A stretch of 64,000 nt of DNA, taken from positions 78,919,754 through 78,983,753 of the forward strand of contig NC_044006.1 in NCBI RefSeq assembly GCF_900496995.4, given 5' to 3'. The stretch is from Aquila chrysaetos chrysaetos (lineage: Eukaryota > Chordata > Aves > Accipitriformes > Accipitridae). The notes under the pieces were generated by a model. That model did not search any database. It was not told where the DNA came from and worked only from the letters and a program-made list of their open reading frames with translations. Shown here piece by piece: positions 10,101 through 21,083 of the stretch (its first letter is position 1; every line of letters begins with the position of its first letter). The translations under genes were made by a program, and so were the position numbers.

Positions 10101-13100
10101 CCCGCCGCTCCCCCACCAAGCACGCTCCCGGCGCTGGCCATGGCACGGTCTCCCACAGCCCCTCTGGGTGCTGCCCATCTCGGGGAGCGCAGGGGTCTGT
10201 GCCGACCCCCCGGCACATCTGGCTCCCACATGCTCCCAGCTGGCGCCACATGCTGTCCCTCGCCTGGCCCCTTCCATCCCGCTGCTGCGCTGGCTGCGGG
10301 CGATGCCGGCCCTGATGCCCATCCTTGTATCCAGCAAGAAGGGAGCAGGAGTGAGAGTGGGGGGGTCTCCAGGGTGGTGTGACCCCCCCCCCCCGCACTG
10401 GCTACACAGGACTAGCTCTGCCCAAGGGACAGGGCACCACGGTGGGTTGGGAGGTGGGGGCTGTGGGCCGGGGACATGGGGGACGCCGTGTTTTCCTTAG
10501 CCACGGCCGGCAGCTGGTGTACCTGCCCCCACCCTGGGGGGACTGCAAGGCCACCCCCATCGAGTCTGAATTCTTCACCAACTACAGCATCACCGCCTGC
10601 CGCTTGGACTGCGAGACCCGCTACCTGGCTGAGAACTGCAAAACTGCCGCATGGTGCACATGCCGGGTGAGCCGGGGATGGGGGCGGCCACCGCGGGGCC
10701 GGGGCGATGGGGAGACCCTCCTGCCCCTGCAACTCCTGCCTCCCCCGCAGGCAACGCCAACGTCTGCACCCCAGAGCAGTACAAGGAGTGCGCCGACCCT
10801 GCGCTGGGTACGTACCGGCGGCACCCTGCCCGCCCCGGCCCCCACCCCGGCCCTGCTGTCTCTGGTGTCCCCGACCCAGCCCCGGGTCTCGCCCTGGGAG
10901 CCGCGCTCCATCGACACCCTCAGCCTCGTCCCTGGGACCCCCCTCGCCTCCCCTGCCAGGCTCCATCGCTGCGAATGTGGCACCGGCATCCCCGTGCCCT
11001 CGCTGGGGAGGGGGGGTCACTGCTGTCCCTGCCTGCTCAGACCCCCAGACACGCAGGTCTGGGCTCCCCTCTGTGCGCTGCCTGCAGCGCTCACAGCGTG
11101 CTTTTCCTGTGCCACCGGCACCCGCCACCACCCGGGCTTTGGCCAGGGCCCGGGCTCCATTCTCAGAGCAGCCTGACCCCCCCCACCCGGGCAGGGGTCA
11201 CGGCCACGCGGTCCCGGTGGTCCCCGTCCCACGCGTGCCCTCCCCAGACTTCCTGGTGAAGAAGGACAGCGAGTACTGCGCCTGCCGCACGCCCTGCGCC
11301 ATGGTGCGCTACGGCAAAGAGCTCTCCATGGTGAAGATCCCCAGCAAGGCATCCGCCAGGTACCTGGCCAAGAAGTTCAACAAGACGGAGCAGTACATCG
11401 CGTGAGTGCCACCACCGCGCTGACCCACGGCCCTGCCAGCACACGGCACAGCACAGCGTGACGGTGTGATACGGCACAGCCACACGGCATCCCGCAGTAT
11501 ACCTGAACTGGCACGGCACGGCATGATGGTGTGATACGGCACGGCCCAGCATGACGGTGTGATACAGCATGGCATGACCACACGGCACCCCCAGCATACA
11601 TGAACCGGCACGGCACGGCGTGATGATGTGATATGGCATGGCACGGCACGGCCACACAGCATGCCCCAGCATACGTGAACTGGCACGACACGGCACTGCC
11701 TCCCCTGTGCAAATCTGCCCCAGCACAGGGAAAACCACACGGCATGGCACAGCACAGCACAACATGGCACGGCATGGCACAGCACAGCATGGCACAGTAC
11801 GTCCTTGTGCCACCCCAGCACAGGGCAGACCCCTCCACCCCGTCCCACCAGCACACCGTGGCACGGCACGGCCCCCCCACAGCTGGGGATGCCACCTGAT
11901 GGCTCATCCGTCCGTCCCGCACCCATCTGTCCCCCCCCCAGGGACAACGTGCTGGTCCTGGACATCTTCTTTGAGGCCCTGAACTACGAGATGATAGAGC
12001 AGAAGAAGGCGTACGAGGTGGCGGGGCTGCTGGGTGAGCTCCCGGGGGGACTGGGGGGGGGGGGGGGGGGGGGGCAGCCCCCCTCTAACACTGCCTTCCT
12101 GCCCAGGCGACATCGGGGGGCAGATGGGGCTCTTCATCGGTGCCAGCCTCCTCACCATCCTGGAGATCTTCGACTACCTGTACGAGGTGAGCGCCCGCCC
12201 GGCCCCCCCCGGCCCCCCACGCTGCCCCCCGGCCGGGGGGTGCTCAGGCCCGCGGCCGGGGGCTCTAACCCGTCTCCCCCAGGTGTTCCGGGACAAACTC
12301 CTCAGCTTCTACAAGGAGAAGAGGAGGACGCCCAGGAGCGACAGCAGCACCCTGGTAACCCCCCCAGCCCGCCCGGCCCTGCCCCGCTGGGGGCTGCACC
12401 CCCCCCCCCCCCCAGCACCCCTCCAACCCCCCCGGGCTGCGACCCGGCCGCCCCGTCCCCCCTCCCCTGGCACAGCCGGCAAGGGGGGGCCTCGCACCTC
12501 ATCCCACCCATCTGCTGCTCGGCCTCATCCCGCCCCGGGACCGGCACCATCTCCCGCTCGGACCCCGCGCGCTCATTCGCTCCTCTCTGTCCGTCCGTCC
12601 GTCCGTCCGTCCTGCGGCCTCGCCGCCCGCCAGGAGCATCCAGCGGTCCCGGGCAGCCCCGCTGTCCCGCTCCCGCCGGGGCCCAGGTAGAGATCCCCGC
12701 TCTACACCCGGGGGGGGGGGTCAGCGCCCAGAGCCCCCACCGCCGCAATGCCGGCACGGGGGGGGGGGCCGTGGGGCTGCGTCCCCCCCAGGGGGAGGAC
12801 GGGGGTCCCCGGCCGGGGCGCAGCAAGGGGCGAGGAGGACGTGGCCACGGCCCCGCAGGGGGGCTGCGACCCGCCCCCCCCCCCCCCCCCCGTTCCCCGC
12901 AAGCAGGCCCTGGGGGTCCGCACCCCTCTCCCTCCATCCCAGGCTTTTCTTGGCATCATCCCTGGAGCCGGTGTGTGGGGGCCACCCCCCGCCGGCTCCG
13001 CTCCCATCCTCATGCATCGCTCCCTGGCACTGTGTCCCCCGGGTCCCCCCTGCCCAGGGCCCCCCCCCATACCCCCACTGGCCAGGGGCCACCCCAGCCT

Positions 13101-13470
13101 CCCCCCCAGGACGCTGCGGGGCAGGAGGGAGCCCCAGTCCTGGGGGAAGCTGGCCGCTCGGGGACAGGGGGGACGGGGACAGCCTTGCTCTGCAGGGTCT
13201 GCGCGCTGGGCCCCCCCGGACATGGGGGGGCTCCCGGGGCAGCCCGAGGGGCGTGTGGGGTGGGAACAGGGGGCAGAGCCCCCCGGCATGGGCTGGCACA
13301 GGGGAGGAAGGACAGCGGCTGCAGCACGGCCGGGGCACGGCCGCCTGGAGCCCCCAGCCGCCCCCGACCGACACCCCCCCCGCCCCCCCAGAGCACCCGT
13401 CCCCCCCTGCGCTGCCACACGGACAGTCTCAGCTTCGCCACGAACGTGCTACCTCGTCACCCGGCTCTAG
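4187..13470 (+). CDS. ASIC3: ASIC3-type acid-sensing ion channel subunit (DEG/ENaC family)
   Basis: A proton-gated, amiloride-sensitive Na+ channel subunit of the plasma membrane. Coding exons: 4187-4741, 9286-9436, 9514-9641, 10514-10666, 10751-10807, 11248-11401, 11942-12033, 12107-12186, 12283-12354, 12634-12686 and 13392-13470, about 523 aa (human ASIC3 531). Exon 1 has the HG motif (SLHGISHVF) and TM1. Then come the ASIC core motifs [25 protein letters not shown] and CETRY, and TM2 with the GAS selectivity filter (GLFIGAS). The tail CYLVTRL is the ASIC3-type PDZ ligand. The start is chosen because residues before [10 protein letters not shown] match ASIC3 spacing. Synteny between ABCB8 and CDK5 supports ASIC3. 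Exon 10514-10666 carries two extra A's (aactgc-aaaactgcc, where [12 protein letters not shown] is expected), which breaks the frame. Everything downstream is conserved, so an assembly error is likeliest; a recent pseudogene is possible. Confidence 0.88.
4742..7707 (+). other. ASIC3 first intron, no further gene seen
   Basis: About 3 kb follows the donor GTGAGT at 4742. I found no conserved protein segment on either strand. The sequence is GC-rich, with simple GGGGG tracts and the repeated phrase GCCCCCCTGTTGCTTC (6784-6834). A short TATA-like CTAAAAATACAG occurs at 6531-6542 but no gene follows that I can support. Regulatory content cannot be judged by eye. Confidence 0.4.
7708..8172 (+). pseudogene. 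ASIC3: Second, ASIC3-like alternative first exon (exon 1b) with an in-frame stop
   Basis: The + strand encodes a second version of the ASIC N-terminal third. HGLGRVF, a TM1-like stretch, [30 protein letters not shown] and CGPENFTA follow in order. These match mammalian ASIC3 exon 1 better than exon 4187-4741 does (human has RALGRPPAPPGF, RAGHS and CGPENFTT). It ends at 8172 on a good GTGAGT donor in the phase needed to join exon 9286. A TAG at 7918-7920 interrupts the frame right after LCN. No convincing start codon is visible: an ATG at about 7567 is in frame but gives a longer N-terminus than human. It may be a decaying first exon; read error or recoding are less likely. Upstream limit approximate. 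Confidence 0.75.
8173..9285 (+). other. ASIC3 intron between exon 1b and exon 2
   Basis: GC-rich intron of about 1.1 kb. It ends at the acceptor CCCTGCAG before exon 2 at 9286, which both candidate first exons would use. A short tandem GCCATG(G/A)CCACCG segment lies at 8192-8212. Nothing else recognised. Confidence 0.45.
11410..11830 (+). repeat. Intronic GGCAC-rich degenerate tandem repeat in ASIC3
   Basis: About 400 bp of the intron between exons 11248-11401 and 11942-12033 is built from GGCAC/GGCAT pentamers with longer repeated phrases such as CACGGCACGGCATGATGGTG and GTGATACGGCACGG. It is a minisatellite-like array of uneven units. A complementary-looking GTGCC/ATGCC array occurs in an SLC4A2 intron (36180-36415). 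Confidence 0.7.
12687..13391 (+). other. ASIC3 last intron
   Basis: A 705-bp very GC-rich intron between the 53-nt penultimate exon and the dual-frame last exon. It begins GTAGAG, ends CCCCCCAG, and contains several poly-G/poly-C runs of 9 to 16 bases. No conserved coding segment is seen. Confidence 0.5.
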
Positions 13471-13496
13471 GCGCTTTCGAGGAGTTTGCCTGCTGA
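13392..13496 (+). CDS. ASIC3: ASIC3 last exon, second reading frame: ASIC1/2/4-like tail
   Basis: The last exon is open in two frames from its first base. Reached through the 53-nt exon 12634-12686 it is read as ...[15 protein letters not shown], stop 13468-13470, like mammalian ASIC3. If exon 12283-12354 (phase 0, ends SSTL) joins directly, the same DNA reads [15 protein letters not shown]..., then [15 protein letters not shown], stop 13494-13496. That ending resembles ASIC1 (GTFEDFTC), ASIC2 (GTLEEIAC) and ASIC4 (LFEDFAC). The predicted alternative protein is about 514 aa. Conservation of both readings is seen in the sequence; use of the second by splicing is inferred. Confidence 0.7.
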   Translation, partial: STRPPLRCHTDSLSFATNVLPRHPALGAFEEFAC

Positions 13497-13802
13497 GGGG
13501 CCAGCCCCACGCCCCCCGGCCGGGCCGGGGGGGGGGGGAACGACTGGGGGGGCCACTGGCAGCAGACCCGGGCACCCCTGCCACCCTGGGACCTGGGGAC
13601 CCCACGCGGCTGCGGGGCTGGCACCGGGCCCTGAGGTGCCCCGCTCTGCGCCCCCCCCCCACAACTGAGGGGGTGGCAGGGGGCTGGGGGCGGCAGGGCC
13701 CCCCCCGGTCCTGCTCCCATGTACCTGCATGTGCTGCTTGCGCCCGCGCCCCTCCCTGCTGCGCTGTACATGCGATGCCCGCTCGCTGCGGCCCCCCACC
13801 CC

Positions 13803-13808
13803 ATTAAA
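13803..13808 (+). terminator. ASIC3 poly(A) signal ATTAAA
   Basis: ATTAAA, the commonest variant signal, lies 333 bases past the ASIC3 stop. It is followed by GT-rich sequence (CTCCTGTGCTGCTG). It fits an ASIC3 3' UTR ending near 13825, a short way before the likely CDK5 3' end. Confidence 0.65.
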
Positions 13809-13989
13809 GACCTGCCCCAAGCCCTGGCTCCTGTGCTGCTGGGGGGGGCGACACACAGGCAGGGGCCGTGCAGCGCAGGGCAGGCCCGTGCCGGGGGGCT
13901 GGGGGTGGCGGGGGGGGGCTGGTGCATGGCAGCGGGGGGTCCCCAGTGGCCCAGGAAGGAGGCGGCAGGCGCTGGGGAGAGGGAAGCTC

Positions 13990-13995
13990 TTTATG
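13990..13995 (-). terminator. Possible CDK5 poly(A) signal CATAAA
   Basis: On the minus strand CATAAA (plus TTTATG) lies about 560 bases after the CDK5 stop. I saw no AATAAA on this strand between the stop and the ASIC3 3' end, so this variant is the best candidate. Weak call. Confidence 0.3.
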
Positions 13996-14556
13996 GAGGT
14001 AACAAACACGCACATTCACCCACGTACAGCAGCACGGTAGAAAAGAAATTAGGGCGCACCCCCCCCCCCCCCCAGGGAGCTGGCACCCAGGACCCCCTCC
14101 CCTGCCAGGGAAGGGGCCGGGGGGGGGGGAGCAGGAAGAGGAGGGGTGGGGGGATCCCCCCCACCAGGGTCCCCACGCCTGGTCCCGGAGTGTCCTGCCC
14201 CTCCACCAGCACCATGGCCCCGTGTCCCCGGGGAGGGCTCTGTGCCCTCTCAGCCAGTCCCAGGAGCTGCCCTGGCCCCCCAGCGGGGTTGGGGGGGGTA
14301 GGGGCAGGGGGGGGGGCTGCACCAGCACCCCGCAGCCGGGGCAGAACCCGGGTGGCATTGGGTTAAAAACCTAATAAATACGGGGGGGGGGGGGGGGTGT
14401 GTGCAGTTCCGGGGTGCTGGCACCGCAATCCTCACCTCGTGTCCCTCCCCACCGCCCTGGGGGCCTGTCCCCTCCCTGCCGCTGCCAGGAGTGTGCCAGG
14501 AACCGGGGTGCTGCCCCCCGGCTCAGCGCGGGGCCTGGCCAGCGCTGGGGGGGTCC
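13996..14556 (-). other. CDK5: Probable CDK5 3' UTR
   Basis: The stretch between the CDK5 stop codon and the candidate CATAAA signal has no conserved reading frame. It contains G/C homopolymers and an AATAAATAC on the plus strand (14372). It is inferred to be 3' UTR from position only. Confidence 0.4.
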
Positions 14557-16948
<2,392 letters not shown>

Positions 16949-17020
16949 CGCGACGCGCTCCGCTCCGGGCCCACCGCCCCGGCCCCGCCGCCCCGGCCCC
17001 GGCCCCGCCGCCGCCGCCGC

Positions 17021-17430
17021 CGCCACACCTCCCGGCAGCCCCGCGATCGCCACGCCCCCTCCGCCACACCTCCCGGCAGCCCCCGCGACCGCCACGCCCC
17101 ACTCCGCCACACCTCCCGGCAGCCCCCGCGACCGCCACGCCCCCCTCCGCCACACCTCCCGGCAGCCCCCGCGACGGCCACGCCCCACTCCGCCACACCT
17201 CCCGGCAGCCCCCGCGACCGCCACGCCCCACTCCGCCACACCTCCCGGCAGCACACCGCGCGACCGCCACACCTCCCGGCAGCCCCCGCGATCGCCACGC
17301 CCCCTTCACCACACCTCCCGGCAGCCCCCGCGACCGCCACGCCCCACTCCGCCACACCTCCCGGCAGCCACCGCGCCGGCCACGCCCCGGCACCCTCCAC
17401 CACACCTCCCGGCGCCGGCCACGCCCCCAG
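17021..17430 (-). repeat. About 10-copy, 43-bp minisatellite upstream of CDK5
   Basis: Ten tandem, slightly diverged copies of a unit close to CGCCACACCTCCCGGCAGCC + CCCGCGACCGCCACGCCCCA. The array starts about 70 bases upstream of the CDK5 start codon. The sixth and last copies are shortened. Each unit contains CCACACC and CCACGCCCC boxes, the shape of KLF/Sp-family sites, so it may multiply such sites at the shared CDK5-SLC4A2 promoter. That role is inference. Confidence 0.85.
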
Positions 17431-17719
17431 CCGCACCTTCCCCCCTCGCCCCGCCCGACCGCCGTGGTTCCGGGTTCGATCCCCGCGTCCGCCCGCCCCG
17501 CCCCGGGACACCGTGGCACCGGGCCCGGCCGCTGCGGGGTCCTCTGTGGGGTACGCGGGGGAACGGTAACCGCGCCCGCCGGCGACGGTGCCGGGACCCG
17601 TGCTAGGACCCGTGCGGACCCGCCCGGTGCCGCCCGGTGCCGCCCCGCCCCGGCGCGCTCCCGCTGCCGCTCCGCCCCGCGGGACCGCGCAGACCCGCCC
17701 GGCGCGGCGGGACTCTCCG
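17431..17719 (+). promoter_or_regulatory. CDK5/SLC4A2 bidirectional CpG-island promoter and candidate non-coding SLC4A2 exon 1
   Basis: CpG-dense sequence between divergent genes. On the plus strand a strong donor CTCCG|GTAAGC at 17719/17720 would end a non-coding first exon of SLC4A2 that could splice to the acceptor at 26614. The transcription start cannot be placed by eye. Downstream the island continues to about 18100 and includes a poly-C run at 17900-17930. Confidence 0.5.
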
Positions 17720-17897
17720 GTAAGCGGCGGGGCCGGGGCCGGCAGCGGGAGCTGGAGCCGCAGCCGCGCTGGCGCCCGCTGAAGGCGGCGGGGCGGGCGG
17801 GTCACGGCACAGGGCCCGTCCCGTCCCGGTGCCGGTCCTCGCTCCCCTCCCCGCTGTCCCCCGCTCCCTCCCCGCTGTGCCCCGCACGCTGCTCCCC

Positions 17898-17930
<33 letters not shown>

Positions 17931-18644
17931 ACCCAACCCCCCCCACGAGCCCCCGCCGCTCCGTTCTCTTCCCGTCCCGTCCCGTCCCGTCCTGTCCCAT
18001 CCCGTGCGGGCACGGCCCGACCGGGCACGGGAGTCCCGGTCACAGCCCCCCGCTGCTTCCCCCCCCCCCCGCCCGGCCGCCACCGCCCCCGCAGGCAACG
18101 GTGACCCCCGGGGTACTCCACCGCCCCGGCGGCTCCTCCCGGGGTGCTGAGTCCCGGCCCGGCCGCGGCCCAGCTGCCCCCCGGCTGCCACTTCGGGGAC
18201 CCCCCAGTGGGGCCCAGCCACGGGATGGGGGGAGCCGGGGGTTGGGGACCCCGCACCGCGTCCCGGGCAGGGGGCTGCGGGGCTCCGTGCTGCCCGGTGC
18301 ACCCTCCTGGGTCCCCCAGCTCCTTTGGCCAGGGTAGAAGCAGCACCCCCACCTGCTGGCATTCCCCCCCGGACCCCCCCCAGACCCTGCTCCTGCCAAC
18401 TCGCACCCAGGTCCCGCAGCTCTGCCGGCCAGGGCGTCGCGCCTCGGCCCCTTCCCGCCGCCCCGCTGTCCCTGCCGGCTGCACCACCGGGGCCAGACCA
18501 GCGTGCGAGGGCATTCCCATGTGGCCCTGGCAGCGTGCCTGCGCCGGCCACAGCTGTCGGGGTGGCGATTGCCCCAGGATGCCGCGGGAGGTGGGATCAT
18601 GCTGCTGCCATGCTTCAGCCCTTGGTGTCTTTTTGTTTTCCAGC

Positions 18645-18718
18645 GGGTGCCAGAACGACACGAGGCAGCTCCATGCCCTTCCCTCCCAGCACCTGAACCC
18701 ACCGGCGACCCTCAGCAG
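18645..18718 (+). other. Candidate non-coding 5' exon within the SLC4A2 upstream region
   Basis: A 74-base segment is framed by a strong acceptor (TCTTTTTGTTTTCCAG) and a strong donor (CAG|GTGAGA), the best isolated splice pair in this 9-kb region. It has no conserved peptide. It could be an alternative 5' UTR exon of SLC4A2. Transcript data would be needed to call it an exon. Confidence 0.3.
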
Positions 18719-20760
18719 GTGAGAAACGCGGGCCTGGGGAGCAGACCCTGTGTCTGCGGCCCCATCGGCTGGCTGGCCGCAGCCATCCTGCACCCACCAG
18801 CTCCCTCCGAGCGGAGGGAGCATCCTGGGGCTCTGCCCCGTCCCGGCACGTCCCCGCGGGCGGCCCTGCCTCGCGGTGCAGAGCTGCCGCCGAGGGGTTC
18901 GCGCCCGCGCGGCGCTTGCCAGGAGCCGCCATGCGCTGGGCTGGGTGGTGAGCGGTGCTGCCCGCTTGCGAAACGCTGCCAGGGGTTGAGCAACGCCAGG
19001 CACGGGTCCAGCCCCGCTGCTCTCCCACTCACACGCTGGTGTAGGCTCCCACGGCCCCGGAGCAGGGACCGCGCTGCCCTGAGTCAGGTCCCTGGGGCGG
19101 GGGGAGCAGCAGGTCCGGGGGGTCACGGCGCCTATGGTTGCCCCTGAGCCACTTGGGGCAGGCAGGGAGGCGGGCAGAGCCTGTCCCCAGGGGCAAACGG
19201 GGCTGCCCCACACCCCTCCTGCCGGAGAGACCCCCTGGCGTCTGATCTGGCATCAGGAGACAGGATTGCTCTGGCGGGGAATTGCGTCGGCGGCTCGGTG
19301 GTGGTTCCCAGGGCTGCGGGGAGGGGTCTGTCTCCCCCCCCCCATGCAGCAGCTTTGGGCATGGGCTGCAGGGTCCCGCCGGGGGATCAGCCCCGAGGCT
19401 GGTGGGGGCCACCCGGCCCCGCTGTCGTGCCCTTCGGGGTCGCTGCACCGCTTCAAGCGGCTGCCAGGAGCGCGGGATTTGATCGCCCTAACAACCCTCC
19501 TGGCACCGGCGCCTGCGCCTCCCCGCAGGCAGCCCTTCCGCCCCGGCCCCCGCGGGGCCTGGCCTCCTTCGGGACCGGGGGCCAGGAGCAGGGCTGGCCC
19601 CGAGCCCAGGCAGGGGCTGCACCGGGTGGGCTCTGCCCCGTGCCCCCTCACTGCCCCCCAGCCCGCTGGGTCCTGCCCTGCGCTGCTGAGGGAGGATTCC
19701 GGGTGCCCCCTCCCTCGCTGCCCGCTGCCCTCCTGCCTGTACCTGGCAGGTGCTGGGTCCTGCCCGGCTACGTGCCCTCCCCAGGGACGCTGCTGTCGGT
19801 GTCTGTAGGTGAAGACGTACGGCGAGGCCAGCTCTGGGGGGGTCCTTGCACCGGTGAGGGACACCCCGTGGCTTGCTGCCTCCCCCTGCCCTGCTTTGCT
19901 CCACACCGCTGCAGCGAGAGCAGTGAGAGCGCTGCAGGGTGGGCTCGGGGGTCCCCAGGGCAGGCAGGGACATTGCAGGGGGACAGGGGTGACAGGAGCG
20001 TCCCCCATCCTATCCCTAGGACGTCCCCTGCAACATCCCAGTGACGGGATGGGGGGTGGCCCAGCTCAGCCCTGCAGCAGTGACCCCCTGCCCAGGGATG
20101 CTGGCCCGGCCAGCGGAAGGGAGGGGGCCGTGGGAGCCGCTGCCTGGCCGGGTCCCCGTGCTGAGCTGCGGGGTGAGGGGGGGGGGGTCTGGCTGCCGTC
20201 CTCTGTACAGCCCTCTCAAGTGCAGCCCTGTCATTAGAGGGGACCGGGTGGCCGCAGGGACCAGGCTGGCTGCCCGAGGACGCCGCAGTGGGGCTTGCTA
20301 GGGGCGCCGAGGCTGGCGGGGGCACATGAGCTGCCCCCAGGTCCTCCTCGCTCTCTGCCCCACGTCTGCCTGCCCCACAGCCCTCGCCCAGCGTGTCCCG
20401 CTGCCTGTCCCCTTGCAGGACCCTGAGCCCCGTGCGCGCGCAGGTGAAGCCCCCGGCGCCCGCTCCTGCCTGCGCTCATGGGGCTGTGGGGTTGTGTCCC
20501 CCACCCTCCCCTGTGACCCCCCTGACACCCTGAGCCGGCCGCTCCATGGGGCAGGAGCGCGGCCTCTCCGTTGGCGCTTGCCTGTCCCCGGCCGCCGGCA
20601 CTCGCCGCTGGCTGCCCCCGTGCCCAGCGGGAGCCGCGGCGCAGAGGTGGGGCTGCCCGAGGAGCCGTTCCGGGACTTGGCACCGCTGCTCTGTTTGGAT
20701 AAAGTGGCCTGGTGCAGGCTTGCCGAAACAAAGACTCTCGCTGCTGCCACCGCCGCTGCT
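18719..20760. other. SLC4A2 5' intronic sequence, nothing recognised
   Basis: GC-rich sequence with many short open frames on both strands but no conserved domain, tRNA or repeat family that I recognise. Confidence 0.4.
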
Positions 20761-20782
20761 GATTTTTTTTCTTCTGTGCCGG

Positions 20783-21083
20783 TATAAAAGCTCCCGGCAG
20801 CGGCCGGTGCTCGGCTGCTCACGGCACAGTGGGGCAGAGCACGGCTGCCCGCTGCCCCCGGCCCTGCTCCAGCCCCACAGCAGAAGGCAGGAGCTCGGCC
20901 CACGGGAGAGGGAGCCGGAGCGGCCACGCTGGCCGAGGGCCCCTCTTCGTCTCCCGCTGGTGCAGGTCCCCAACCCGGGGGGACACGCTCCGGCCGGACA
21001 GACGCCCGGCAGCCTCCGCGGGAAGCCGGCAGCAGCGGGAGCGCAGCTGGAGCCGCAGCCTCGCCGCGTTGGCGGGCGATGGG
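20783..21083 (+). promoter_or_regulatory. TATA-box promoter with a possible first exon (unassigned)
   Basis: A clean TATAAAAG at 20783-20790 sits in GC-rich DNA. About 270 bases after the expected start site comes a donor ATGGG|GTGAGT at 21083/21084. An exon of roughly 20813-21083 is therefore plausible, either another alternative promoter of SLC4A2 or a separate non-coding transcript. Its only terminal ATG is cut after five bases by the donor and is not in phase with the SLC4A2 exon at 30084, so it would be a leader exon. Confidence 0.35.
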
